Positions 42,822-51,707 of a DNA stretch of 64,000 nucleotides are shown piece by piece; position 1 is the first letter of the stretch, and every line of letters begins with the position of its first letter. This stretch comes from JAEUPI01 sp044222685. Its GTDB lineage: Bacteria; Pseudomonadota; Gammaproteobacteria; Burkholderiales; Burkholderiaceae_C. The translations under genes and the position numbers were made by a program. The stretch is from the NCBI GenBank assembly GCA_044222685.1, contig JBGAMU010000019.1, positions 37,709-101,708 on the forward strand. The letters run 5' to 3'. The notes below the pieces were generated by a model. It was not told the origin of the DNA. It saw only the letters and a list, made by a program, of their open reading frames with translations, and did no database searches.

Positions 42822-43949
42822 TCAGCCGTGGGCCGTGCCCGGCGATGCATAGCGCGCGATGAAGCGCCGGTCGATGATGTCCTTCCAGGCCCAGACCCAG
42901 CGCCCCTGCGCCGACCAGTCGCCCCAGGATGCAAGCGCGCGGCGCTCGCCGCACGACAGCAGATACAGCGAGCGCGCCGTCGTGCGCCACTCCTGCAGCT
43001 GGCCGCCGGCCAGGGCGCGGCGCAGGTTGAGCGCCAATGCCGGGCCGGCGCGCACCGCGAACACGCCGCTGCGCGGCAGTGGCGTGTCCTGCCGCGTCGA
43101 CACGTCCCCTGCCGCAAACACCTGCGGATGCGAGGTGCTCTGCAGCATCGCATTGGTGGCGATGAAGCCCTGAGCATCCAACGCGAGCCCGCTGTCGGCC
43201 AACCAGGTGGGCGCGACCGTCGGCATCGCCATCACCGGCACGTCGCAGACCACACGGGCGCCGTTGTCGAGCAGCACGTGCGTGTCGCCGATCTCGACGC
43301 AGCGCTGGTTGATCACCGTCACGCGCGCGCGGCGCAGCGCCTTCACGGCGCGCTGACACACCGGCTCGGCAAAACCAGCGAGCACGCTGGCGTCGCCGGT
43401 GATCAGGCACACGCGCGCCTGCGCGGCGGCGCCGGCAGCCGGCGACAGGCGATGCTGCAACGCCAGCGCGATCTCGAAGCCGGCGGCACCACCGCCGACG
43501 ACCACGATGTCGAGCACACGCGTCTGCGCCAGCGTCAACAGGCCTTCGTACAGCTTGACGAAGTGCTCGATCGGGCGGATGAAGAGGCCATGCGTGCGGC
43601 CGCCGGTGATCGCGTCGCGGTCCTGCTGCGCACCGGTGTCGATCGACAGCACGTCGTATTCGGCGACGCGGCCGTCGGACAGCGTGACGGTGCGCTCGGC
43701 GACGTTCAGTGACGTGGCGCTGGCCAGCGCCAGTTCGGCCTGCGCCGCCTTCACCAACGGCTCCAGCGCAATCGCGCATTGATCGAGCGCGTAATGGCCG
43801 GCCACCCAGCCCGGCACCATGCCGCTGTAGATCTGGCGCGCAAATGGCGTCACCAGCACCGTCTGCACGCCCGGCATCGGCTCGCGCGCCATCGCGGCCA
43901 GTACCTGCACGTGGGCGTGCCCTCCTCCCAGCAGCACCAGTCGCTTCAT
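42822..43949 (-). CDS. FAD-dependent pyridine nucleotide-disulfide oxidoreductase family protein (NDH-2/SelD-associated type)
   Basis: The 375-residue flavoprotein has an N-terminal FAD site in LVLLGGGHAHVQVLAAM, a second nucleotide site in VVVGGGAAGFEIALAL and the C-terminal FAD motif VFAAGDVST. The GGGHAHVQVL start is typical of the group often fused to, or found beside, selenophosphate-synthetase-like proteins. It lacks a CxxxxC disulfide and so resembles type II NADH dehydrogenases. The electron acceptor is unknown. It is the last gene of the leftward ynj-like run, convergent with tolA. Confidence 0.82.
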   Translation of the reverse strand: MKRLVLLGGGHAHVQVLAAMAREPMPGVQTVLVTPFARQIYSGMVPGWVAGHYALDQCAIALEPLVKAAQAELALASATSLNVAERTVTLSDGRVAEYDVLSIDTGAQQDRDAITGGRTHGLFIRPIEHFVKLYEGLLTLAQTRVLDIVVVGGGAAGFEIALALQHRLSPAAGAAAQARVCLITGDASVLAGFAEPVCQRAVKALRRARVTVINQRCVEIGDTHVLLDNGARVVCDVPVMAMPTVAPTWLADSGLALDAQGFIATNAMLQSTSHPQVFAAGDVSTRQDTPLPRSGVFAVRAGPALALNLRRALAGGQLQEWRTTARSLYLLSCGERRALASWGDWSAQGRWVWAWKDIIDRRFIARYASPGTAHG

Positions 43950-43978
43950 CGTCCCTCAGATTCCACTTGTTCGTTCGC

Positions 43979-44710
43979 TCACGGGCTCAGCAGCAAATCG
44001 TTCAATCGGGCCAGACTGCGCCCCTGGGTATTGTCGGCGTCGCCGGCCACCAGCACGCCACGCAGCGGCGGCAACTGCGGCGACTCGTCGCCGAACAGCC
44101 GCACGAAATCGGCGCGCAGGTCGCGCTGTTCCCGGCGCCAGGTGCCGAGCGGTTCGCCGCCGCCTCGCAGGATCAGCCAGCGCACGCGCCGGGTGTACGG
44201 GCTGTCGAGCTGGGTATCGGCTGCCTGCCGGGCGTCCCATCCATAACACAGCGTCGCCGCGGGGAGCGCCTCGCCGGACATCGCGCGTGCCAGCCGCAGC
44301 GCCTGCCGCTCCCAGAACGGCACCGCATGCAACGGCATGTCGAACATCAGGCAGACCGCCACCGCGTGATCGTCGCCGGCCTTGCTGCGCAGATCGGTGT
44401 TTGGATTGTCCATGTCGATGCGCCAGCGCCACGCCAGCTGCCGCGCCTGGACGCCAGCCGGCCATTCGTGCACCAGGTTGCCGTACGAGCGTTGTGCGTC
44501 GATCTCGAGCGCACGTCCGCCGTCGGCCTCGACCACGCGATAACGTGTCAGCGGCTTGTCCTGTCGCGGCAGACCGACCACGCGCCAGGGCGGCGCGGGA
44601 TCGGGCATGGCGCTGGTCGGATCAGTCAGCAGATTGGTCGCCTGCGCCGCCGCCACGCCCGCCATCAGGCAACAAAACCCACACGCGATCGCCAGCGCCC
44701 CCTGCGTCAT
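43979..44710 (-). CDS. DUF3047 family exported protein
   Basis: The 243-residue protein has a signal peptide (ALAIACGFCCLMAGVAAAQA). The body contains LAWRWRIDMDNPNTDLRSKAGDDHAVAVCLMFD and RRVRWLILRGGGEPLGTW in separated blocks, matching DUF3047, a periplasmic beta-sandwich-like family of unknown role. It lies between two flavoprotein genes with short gaps (29 and 45 bases), so it is probably part of that operon. I can say nothing firm about function. Confidence 0.75.
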   Translation of the reverse strand: MTQGALAIACGFCCLMAGVAAAQATNLLTDPTSAMPDPAPPWRVVGLPRQDKPLTRYRVVEADGGRALEIDAQRSYGNLVHEWPAGVQARQLAWRWRIDMDNPNTDLRSKAGDDHAVAVCLMFDMPLHAVPFWERQALRLARAMSGEALPAATLCYGWDARQAADTQLDSPYTRRVRWLILRGGGEPLGTWRREQRDLRADFVRLFGDESPQLPPLRGVLVAGDADNTQGRSLARLNDLLLSP

Positions 44711-44755
44711 TGGCCGCAGGATAACCCGGCGGTCCGGGCCGGCCCCTCGCGGCAC

Positions 44756-46930
44756 TCAGCCGCGCCGCCAGGCATGCAGCCGTTCGACCCAGCGCAGCAG
44801 CGCCAGCGGCTGGTGCGCGCGCTTCCACTCGCCGGCGGCGTACTTGTTGGCCTCGGCCAGCGTCGGATAGGTGTGGATGGTGCCGAGGATCTTGTTGAGA
44901 CCGAGGCCGTGCTTCATCGCCAGCACGTATTCGGCCAGCAGGTCGCCCGCGTGCTCGCCGACGATGGTGACGCCGAGGATGCGGTCCTTGCCCGGCACCG
45001 TGAGCACCTTGACCCAGCCCTGCGTAGCCGAGTCGGCGATCGCGCGGTCCAGATCGTCGATGCCGTAACGCGTCACCTCGTAGGCGACGCCCTTTTCCTT
45101 CGCCTCTTGCTCGTTGAGGCCCACGCGGGCCACCTCGGGGTCGATGAAGGTGGCCCAAGGGATCACCGAGTAGTCGGCCTTGAAGCGCCTGGCAAAGCCG
45201 AACAGCCCGTTGACCGCGGCATACCAGGCCTGGTGCGCCGCGGTGTGGGTGAACTGGAACGGCCCGGCCACGTCCCCGCAGGCCAGGATGTTCGGATAAA
45301 TGGTCTGCAGGTATTCGTTGGTCTCGATCGTGCGCTGCACCGGGATGCCCAGTTCCTCGAGGCCGTAGCCCTTGAGACGGGCCACGCGGCCGACCGCGCA
45401 CAGCAGCGCGTCGAACTCGATGCGCTTCTCCTGACCCGCGCTGTCGACGACGATCGTCTTCACCTCGCCCGAGCGCTCGCAGCGCAGCGCCTTGTGTCCG
45501 GTGAGCACCGTCACGCCGTCGGCCTCGAGCGCCTTGCGCGCATAGGCCGACACCTCCTCATCCTCGCGCACCATGATGCGCGGCAGCATCTCGATCTGCG
45601 TCACCTGCGAGCCGAGTCGAGCGAACGCCTGCGCCAACTCGCAGCCGATCGGGCCGCCGCCCAGCACGACCAGCCGCTTCGGCAGATCACGCAGGCTCCA
45701 CAGCGTGTCGCTGGTCAGCACGCCCACCTCGGCCAGCCCTGGCAGCGGCGGCACGAAGGGCGCGGCACCGGTGGCCACGACGATGGCGCGCGTCGACAGC
45801 GTCTGCATGGTGCCGTCCGCACCGGTGATCTGCACGTGCCACGGGTCGACGATCTTCGCGCTGCCCTGCACCACGTCGACGCCAAGACCGGTGTAGCGCG
45901 CCACCGAATCGTGCGGTTCGATCTCGCGGATCACGTGCGCCACCCGATCCATCGCATCGGCGAAGTTCATCGTCGCCGTTGCGCTGTGGATGCCGTACTG
46001 CCGGCTGTGGCGCATCTGGCGCATCAGCTTGGCGGTCTTGATCAGCGCCTTGCTCGGCACGCAGCCGTAGTTGAGGCAGTCACCGCCCATCTTGTGGTGC
46101 TCGACCAGTGTCACCTTGGCCTTCACGGCCGCGGCGATATAGCTGCTGACGAGCCCGGCCGCGCCGGCGCCGATGACCACGAGATTGCGGTCGAAGCGCT
46201 TCGGCCGGCGACCCGCCCAGCGCGCGTAGTGCGGACGCGCCTTCCACCAATCGGTGATCCGCTCGACCAATGGCGCCAGCAGCCGCCGCGCGATCCACGG
46301 GAACAGCCCCAGCAGCACGAACGACCCGATGATCGCCGGCGACAGGATGCCGCGCAGCGACTCGATCTTCGCCAGCTGCGTGCCGGCGTTGACGTAGACC
46401 ACCGTGCCGGCCAGCATGCCGAGCTGGCTGACCCAGTAGAACGTAACGGCCTTCATCCGGGTCAGGCCCATCAGCAGGTTGATCACGAAGAACGGGATCA
46501 ACGGCACCAGCCGCAGCGTGAACAGGTAGAACGCGCCCTCCTTCGCCACACCCTTGTCGATCTCGGCCAGCCGCGCGCCGAAGCGGCCCTGCACGCTGTC
46601 GCGCAGCACGAAGCGCGAGGCCAGGAACGCCAGCGTCGCACCCAGACTGGAGGCGAACGACACGACGATCGTGCCCACCACCAGGCCGAAGATGCCGCCC
46701 GCCGCCAGCGTGAGCACCGCTGCGCCCGGGAACGATAGCGCGGTCAGCGCGACGTAGCCGACGAAGAAGCCGGCGATCACCGCTACCGGCTGCGCCTGGT
46801 ACAGCGCGCTGAAGTCGGCCTGCCGCGCCTTCACGTAGTCGAGGCTCAGGAAACGTCCGAGGTCGAAGGCGAAGAAGGCGATCACGGCGGCGGCCACGAT
46901 CAACAGCGTCACCAGCTTGTTCTTGTTCAT
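44756..46930 (-). CDS. TVP38/TMEM64 membrane domain fused to a mercuric-reductase-like flavin disulfide oxidoreductase
   Basis: The 724-residue protein has two parts. Residues ~1-220 form a TVP38/TMEM64 (DedA-like) membrane domain with several helices and FPGAAVLTLAAGGIFG and FTLRLVPLIPFFVINLLMG. Residues ~248-724 form a class I pyridine nucleotide-disulfide oxidoreductase: FAD motif VVIGAGAAGLVSSYIA, redox pair GGDCLNYGCVPSK (Cys285/Cys290), NAD(P) motif VVLGGGPIGCELAQAF, NILACGDVAGPF and the dimerisation end GTIHTYPTLAEANKY. The C-terminal Cys pair of true mercuric reductase is absent. The substrate is unknown; membrane tethering suggests a quinone- or thiol-linked role. Confidence 0.9.
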   Translation of the reverse strand: MNKNKLVTLLIVAAAVIAFFAFDLGRFLSLDYVKARQADFSALYQAQPVAVIAGFFVGYVALTALSFPGAAVLTLAAGGIFGLVVGTIVVSFASSLGATLAFLASRFVLRDSVQGRFGARLAEIDKGVAKEGAFYLFTLRLVPLIPFFVINLLMGLTRMKAVTFYWVSQLGMLAGTVVYVNAGTQLAKIESLRGILSPAIIGSFVLLGLFPWIARRLLAPLVERITDWWKARPHYARWAGRRPKRFDRNLVVIGAGAAGLVSSYIAAAVKAKVTLVEHHKMGGDCLNYGCVPSKALIKTAKLMRQMRHSRQYGIHSATATMNFADAMDRVAHVIREIEPHDSVARYTGLGVDVVQGSAKIVDPWHVQITGADGTMQTLSTRAIVVATGAAPFVPPLPGLAEVGVLTSDTLWSLRDLPKRLVVLGGGPIGCELAQAFARLGSQVTQIEMLPRIMVREDEEVSAYARKALEADGVTVLTGHKALRCERSGEVKTIVVDSAGQEKRIEFDALLCAVGRVARLKGYGLEELGIPVQRTIETNEYLQTIYPNILACGDVAGPFQFTHTAAHQAWYAAVNGLFGFARRFKADYSVIPWATFIDPEVARVGLNEQEAKEKGVAYEVTRYGIDDLDRAIADSATQGWVKVLTVPGKDRILGVTIVGEHAGDLLAEYVLAMKHGLGLNKILGTIHTYPTLAEANKYAAGEWKRAHQPLALLRWVERLHAWRRG

Positions 46931-47007
46931 CGTGGGTCGTGCCTTTCGTGCGCGCGCTCACCGTGCTGGCGTATCGGTCGCCGGCGACGCGCGCACCTTA
47001 CAGCAGA

Positions 47008-47613
47008 TCAGCCGAACGCGCGCCAGCCGGCGACGATGCGCGTCACCAGCGTCACCACGCACAGCGCGGCAAAACCATAGGCGAACACCGCGAACCAGCC
47101 CGGCAGCAGGCACATCAGGACGAAGCAGATCAGCGTCTCGCTGGCTTCGGTGAGGCCGCCGAGGTAGTAGAAGCCCTTGCGCGGATAGGCCGTACTGCTC
47201 ATGCCGCGGCGCTCGGCCAGCACGGCATAGGCCAGGAAGCTCGCGCCGGTACCGACGAAGGCGGCCAACAGCGTGGCGGCGGCCAGCGCACGCCCCGGCG
47301 GATCGGCGATCGCGAAGGCCAGCGGAATGCTGGCGTAGAAGACGAAGTCGAGCGCGATGTCGAGGAAGGCACCGCGATCGGTGGCGCGAGTCTGCCGCGC
47401 CACGGCGCCGTCGAGCCCGTCGCACAGGCGGCTGGCCAGCATCAACCCCAAGCCCGTCGGGTAGGCGCCGATGGCAATCGCAGTCGCCGCACCGAGGCCG
47501 AGCGCAAACCCGGTCCAGGTGAGCGTATCGGCGCCGACATGTGCACGCCGCAGTCTTGCCGCCATGCCATCCAGCAGCGGCCGCAGCAGTGCGATGGCGG
47601 CGCGATCAAGCAT
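47008..47613 (-). CDS. CDP-alcohol phosphatidyltransferase (YnjF-like)
   Basis: The 201-residue membrane protein has the CDP-alcohol phosphotransferase signature, DG(x)2AR(x)8G(x)3D(x)3D, in CDGLDGAVARQT followed by DRGAFLDIALD, and about five hydrophobic helices. It would transfer a phosphatidyl group from CDP-diacylglycerol to an alcohol, but the acceptor is not predictable. E. coli ynjF occupies the same place after ynjBCD(E). ATG 47613 is preferred; a GTG 12 bases upstream is possible. It overlaps the ABC ATPase by eight bases. Confidence 0.85.
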   Translation of the reverse strand: MLDRAAIALLRPLLDGMAARLRRAHVGADTLTWTGFALGLGAATAIAIGAYPTGLGLMLASRLCDGLDGAVARQTRATDRGAFLDIALDFVFYASIPLAFAIADPPGRALAAATLLAAFVGTGASFLAYAVLAERRGMSSTAYPRKGFYYLGGLTEASETLICFVLMCLLPGWFAVFAYGFAALCVVTLVTRIVAGWRAFG

Positions 47614-48268
47614 GGTCGGCGCCACCGGCTGCGGGCGGGCGCAGACGCCCGAGATCGATCAACTTGCCGCCCGGTGGCACGTCGGCCACGTCGTGGGTCA
47701 CCAACACGGCGCACACCTGGGCGGACTTGAGGCGTTGCCAGACGAACTCGCGCATCTGCGCGCGCAACGCCGCATCGAGACGCGAGAACGGCTCGTCGAG
47801 CAACACCGCGCGCGGCTCGGCCAGCAGCGCCCGCAGCAGCGACACACGGGCGCGCTGCCCGCCCGACAGCGTATGCGGCAGCCGATCGCCGAAGCCGGCC
47901 AGACCCGCCTCGGCCAACGCGGCTTCGGTGCGGGCCTGGCGCGATGCGCGCGAGCCCGGCGGCGTGGCGAAGAGCAGGTTCTGCTGCACCGTCATGTGCG
48001 GGAACAGCAGGTCGTCCTGGAACAGCAGGCCGATGCGGCGCTGCTCGATCGGCAGCGCGCCGATCTCGCGCCCGTCGAGCCGCACCGCACCGGTGGCATG
48101 CAGCGGCGGCTGCAGGCTGCCGGCCAGGTAGGCCAGCAGCGAGCTCTTGCCGCAACCGCTTTCGCCCATCAACGTGAGCACCTCGCCCGGCTCGACCCGT
48201 GCCTGCAGCCCGGCGATCAGCGGGCGCTGTGGCAGCGACAACGCCAGGTCGACCAGTTCGAGTGCCAT
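47606..48268 (-). CDS. ABC transporter ATP-binding protein (YnjD-like)
   Basis: The 220-residue ATPase has Walker A MGESGCGKSSLLAYLAGSL, Q-loop LLFQDDLLFPHMTV, signature TLSGGQRARVSLLRALL, Walker B RAVLLDEPFSRLD and H-loop LVTHDVADVP. It is of the type serving binding-protein-dependent importers. Its neighbours, a fused double permease and a YnjB-type receptor, define an importer like E. coli YnjBCD, whose substrate is not established (thiamine or a related compound has been suggested because of similarity to ThiBPQ). Confidence 0.88.
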   Translation of the reverse strand: MALELVDLALSLPQRPLIAGLQARVEPGEVLTLMGESGCGKSSLLAYLAGSLQPPLHATGAVRLDGREIGALPIEQRRIGLLFQDDLLFPHMTVQQNLLFATPPGSRASRQARTEAALAEAGLAGFGDRLPHTLSGGQRARVSLLRALLAEPRAVLLDEPFSRLDAALRAQMREFVWQRLKSAQVCAVLVTHDVADVPPGGKLIDLGRLRPPAAGGADHA

Positions 48269-48288
48269 GGCCCGAGTGTCGCCCGCCG

Positions 48289-49965
48289 TCACGCGGTGAC
48301 GGGCGGCCGGCCCGGTCGCGGGTGCCTCACAGCGGCCGCCAGCGCGAAACCCAGCAGCGGCAGCAGCGCCTGCCACAGCGCGTACACCACGGCCGACTGG
48401 CGTTGTCCGCCGGCCGACAACGTGACGGCCTCGGTGGTCACGGTGGCAAAGCGGCCGGCACCGACGAACAGCGTCGGCAGATACTGCGCCAGCGCGACGG
48501 CGAAGCCGACCGACAGCGCGGCCGCGATCGGTGCGCGCTGCATCGGCCACTTCACCCGCCACCAGAACGCGAGGCGGCCGCGACCGAGCGCGAGTGCGGT
48601 GGTCTCGAAGCGCGCGTCGTAGCCGCGCCAGGCTGGCGCCAGCACGATGAACGCATAGGGCAGCACGACGACGACGTGCACCCACAGCAAGCCCCACACG
48701 CTGCCGTCGAGCCGCAACCACAGCGCGCCCTGATACAGGCCGATCAGCAGCAGCAGCGGCGGAATCACCAGCGGCGCCAGCAGCACCGGCGTCAGCGCGG
48801 CGTCGACGCGCGGTGGCGTGGCCTCGAGCCAGCCGATGGCCAGCACCAGCGCCAGCACGGACGCCGCCGCCGCCAGCGCGGCGCTGAAAGCCAGCGTCGG
48901 CCACAACGCCGCCCGCAGCGCAGCCAGCGGATCCCACGACGACGGCAGCAGCGCGGGAAACGGCCACGGTCCGGCGCTCGCGGCCAGCACGAGCATCAGC
49001 GCCACCAGCGCGTACGTGAGTGCGACGGCCAGGCTCAGCAGGCGCGCGAGCCGCGAGCGGTCCACGCGTCGACCCGCGGCCGGTCGGTGTCCGGCGGTGG
49101 CCACGCGCAAGGCGACGCGGCGCCACAGCGCGCCGGCCAGCCCGGCCAGCCCCGCCAGCGCGATCAGCGTGACCGCCAGCACCACGACCTGCACCGCGCC
49201 GAGCGCCTGACTCGCCGGATCGCCGTCGAGCAGCGACTGCCAGGCCAGCGCCGCCAGCGTCGGCGGCGACAACGGACCGATGACGAGCGCGACATCCACC
49301 ACCGACAGGCTGTACGCCAGCACCGCGAGCAACGGCCAGGCCAGACGCGGCAGCAGCATCGGCCACAGCACGCGCCACCAGAGCACCGGCGCGCGATAAC
49401 CGAGCGTACCGGCGAGCAGCACATGCCGCTGCAGTTGAGCGGACAGCTCCGGCCGGGCCAGCAGCGCCACCAGGTTCCACAACAGGAACGGCAGCTCCTT
49501 GAGCGCCAGCACGACCATCAGCACCAGTCCCTGCGGATCGTTGACGCTGCGCCAGTCGGGCGGGTCGATCCAGCCGGTGGCCAGGGCCAAGGCCCGCGCC
49601 GCCAGGCCGCTGGGCATCAGCAGCAGCGCGAAGCCGATGGCGAATGCCGCGTGCGGCAACGCCAGCATCGGCGCCAGCGCCGACGACACACGCGGCCACC
49701 AGCGGCTGCCGTGCAGATGGGTGGTGATCACCATCGCCATCAGCAGCGCCGACAGGCTGGCACCGACCGCGGTGCCCACGCTCAGGCGCCAGGCGGGCAG
49801 CGTCTGCGGATCGGCGAGCAGCGCCCGCCAGGCGCCCGGGTCGGCGGCCTGCGCCAGCGCCAGCACCAGCGCCACCGCCAGCGGAGCCACGAAGACCACG
49901 GCCCACAGCGCACGAACGGCCTGCCGCGCCACGCGCCACGCCAGACCGGCCGGCGCCACGCTCAT
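48289..49965 (-). CDS. ABC transporter permease, two fused permease domains (YnjC-like)
   Basis: The 558-residue membrane protein contains two BPD-type permease halves joined in tandem, with about 12 helices. EAA-like loops are seen near VLLAGTLGYRAPVLWWRVLW and ETTALALGRGRLAFWWRVKW. This is the ThiP/FbpB/YnjC arrangement. It lies 20 bases from the ATPase and 31 from the receptor gene, in one operon. Confidence 0.87.
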   Translation of the reverse strand: MSVAPAGLAWRVARQAVRALWAVVFVAPLAVALVLALAQAADPGAWRALLADPQTLPAWRLSVGTAVGASLSALLMAMVITTHLHGSRWWPRVSSALAPMLALPHAAFAIGFALLLMPSGLAARALALATGWIDPPDWRSVNDPQGLVLMVVLALKELPFLLWNLVALLARPELSAQLQRHVLLAGTLGYRAPVLWWRVLWPMLLPRLAWPLLAVLAYSLSVVDVALVIGPLSPPTLAALAWQSLLDGDPASQALGAVQVVVLAVTLIALAGLAGLAGALWRRVALRVATAGHRPAAGRRVDRSRLARLLSLAVALTYALVALMLVLAASAGPWPFPALLPSSWDPLAALRAALWPTLAFSAALAAAASVLALVLAIGWLEATPPRVDAALTPVLLAPLVIPPLLLLIGLYQGALWLRLDGSVWGLLWVHVVVVLPYAFIVLAPAWRGYDARFETTALALGRGRLAFWWRVKWPMQRAPIAAALSVGFAVALAQYLPTLFVGAGRFATVTTEAVTLSAGGQRQSAVVYALWQALLPLLGFALAAAVRHPRPGRPPVTA

Positions 49966-49996
49966 CGCCGGCGTGGACAACAACGGCGACGGTCGA

Positions 49997-51196
49997 TCAG
50001 GACACCCCGTAGCGGCGGGACCATTCGCGCTCCAGCGGCTCGACCCAGCTGCCGTGCGGCTCGGGCCAGGTGGGTGCGGGCCTGAGCACGGCACCCGGCA
50101 CGCCCCCCGCGGCGTCGAAGGCGCGCCGCTGGTCGGCCGGCAGCTTGGCCGGCGCGAGCACCGTCGGATCGCCCCAGACCGCGATGTCGGCCTTGCGCGC
50201 CTGGGCGGCGGGTGACAGCAGGAAGTCGATCGCAACCTGCGCGCCTTCCTTGGCCCGCGCATTGAACGGGATCGCCAGGAAGTGCGTGTTGCCGATCGTG
50301 CCGGCGCTGTGCTGGTAGCTCACCACCGTGGCCGGCAGCGCCTTGGCGGCGATCTGGTTGGCCGCCTCGTTGGGGTTGAAGGCGGTGCCGATGAAGAGCT
50401 CGCCGTCGGCCAGCATCTGCCGCGCCGCGGCCGGCGAGGCCGGGAACTGCTTGCCCTGGCGCCACAGGTGCGGGTGCAGCGCGTCGAGGTACCGCCACAG
50501 CGCCGGCGTCACCGCGGCGAAGCTCTGCGGGGACATCGGCTGCGCGAGCGGCTGGCGGTCGGCCGACAGCTCGAGCAGCGCCTGCTTGAGAAAGGTGGTG
50601 CCGAGAAACTGCGGCGGCCGCGGATAGGTGAAGCGCCCCGGGTGCCTGCCCGCCCAGTCGAGCAGCTCGGCCATGCTCGACGGCAGCGGGCCGGCGCGGC
50701 CGGGTTCGGCAAAGAAGGTGTACTGCGCCATGCCCCAGGGCGCTTCCAGGCCGTCGACGGGCTCGGAGAAATCGATGCGCGTGGTCGGCTTGCCGACGGT
50801 GTCGACGTACCGATACGACGGCAGCGCCTCGGCGAACGGACCGAACAGCAGCGCCTCGCGCTTCATCGCCAGGAAATTCTCGCCGTTGATCCACACCATG
50901 TCGACCGAGCCGTCGGCGCGCGCGGCGGCCTTCTCGGCGCGCACGCGGCGTACGGCCTCGGCGGTGTCGGTGATCTTCACGTGCTCGAGCTTCACGCCGT
51001 GCCGGCGCTGCAGTTCGCCTGCGGCCCACTGCAGATAGGCGTTGACGCGTTCGCTGCCGGCCCAGGCGTTGAAGTAGACGGTCTGGCCGCGCGCGGCCTG
51101 TTCGATGCGGCCCCAGTCGCCCTGCGCGACCAGCGGCAGCGGCAGCCAGGTAGCGCCGCCGATCAGCAGCTGCCGGCGCGTGAGTCGTGGCGTCAT
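49997..51196 (-). CDS. ABC transporter substrate-binding protein (YnjB-like)
   Basis: The 399-residue protein has a twin-arginine-like signal (LTRRQLLIGGATWLPLPL), possibly Tat-exported. The receptor body contains VYFNAWAGSERVNAYLQWAA, VDMVWINGENFLAMK, LLFGPFAEALP and GELFIGTAFNPNEAANQI, features of YnjB-type proteins in the extracellular solute-binding family 1. The ligand is unknown. It is the first gene of the leftward ynj-like operon, 37 bases before the DoxX stop, so there may be read-through from the buf genes. Confidence 0.87.
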   Translation of the reverse strand: MTPRLTRRQLLIGGATWLPLPLVAQGDWGRIEQAARGQTVYFNAWAGSERVNAYLQWAAGELQRRHGVKLEHVKITDTAEAVRRVRAEKAAARADGSVDMVWINGENFLAMKREALLFGPFAEALPSYRYVDTVGKPTTRIDFSEPVDGLEAPWGMAQYTFFAEPGRAGPLPSSMAELLDWAGRHPGRFTYPRPPQFLGTTFLKQALLELSADRQPLAQPMSPQSFAAVTPALWRYLDALHPHLWRQGKQFPASPAAARQMLADGELFIGTAFNPNEAANQIAAKALPATVVSYQHSAGTIGNTHFLAIPFNARAKEGAQVAIDFLLSPAAQARKADIAVWGDPTVLAPAKLPADQRRAFDAAGGVPGAVLRPAPTWPEPHGSWVEPLEREWSRRYGVS

Positions 51197-51233
51197 GACG
51201 CGGATTCTGCCCGCGGGCTCGTCCGGCCCTTCT

Positions 51234-51707
51234 TCATGCGGCACGCTGGCGCGCCCGCCAACGAGGTGCCAGCCACCGGTCGTCGAGCGACCAGCGGCCC
51301 GGGCCCCACAGCAGCAGGCCCAGCAGCAGACTGCCCCAGAACATGTGCTGCTGCAGCGCGGCGTCGGCCACGTCCATCAGGCTGATCACCGCCACCGCGT
51401 TGAGCACGAACAGGCCCAGCGCCGCCATCCGCCCGCCGAGGCCCAGCACCAGCAGCACGGGCAGCACCAGCTCACCGCCGGTGCCCAGCCAGGCGGCGAG
51501 TTCCGGCGGCAGCAGCGGCACCTTGTATTCGTCGGTGAAGAGCGCAAGCGTCACATCCCAATCGCGGATCTTGGTCAGACCCGAGCGAAAGAAGACCAGC
51601 GCCACGTAGATCCGCGCTGCGAGCAACGCCAGCGGTTGCAGCGCCTCGAGCAGCCGCAGGCTGCGTTGCAGCGGCCCGTTGACGGCCCTGACGAGTGCAG
51701 TGTTCAT
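51234..51707 (-). CDS. DoxX family membrane protein
   Basis: The 157-residue protein has four predicted helices and the DoxX features ARIYVALVFFRSGLTKIRDW and ELAAWLGTGGELVLPVLLVLG. DoxX genes frequently end DUF2282-DUF692-DUF2063 (bufferin) operons. The start at 51707 overlaps the bufC-like stop (ATGA). Its role is unknown; membrane redox coupling has been suggested for relatives. Confidence 0.87.
   Translation of the reverse strand: MNTALVRAVNGPLQRSLRLLEALQPLALLAARIYVALVFFRSGLTKIRDWDVTLALFTDEYKVPLLPPELAAWLGTGGELVLPVLLVLGLGGRMAALGLFVLNAVAVISLMDVADAALQQHMFWGSLLLGLLLWGPGRWSLDDRWLAPRWRARQRAA

Noticed and set aside
43709..46738. 1009-codon rightward open frame opposite the two flavoprotein genes
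   Set aside because: It is rich in Arg, His, Gln and Ala with no recognisable domain and lies fully antisense to clearly coding genes, so it is a shadow frame.
48199..50085. 628-codon rightward frame opposite the ynjC- and ynjB-like genes
   Set aside because: It is Arg/Gln/His-rich low-complexity antisense to a well-conserved permease, with no start-site support.
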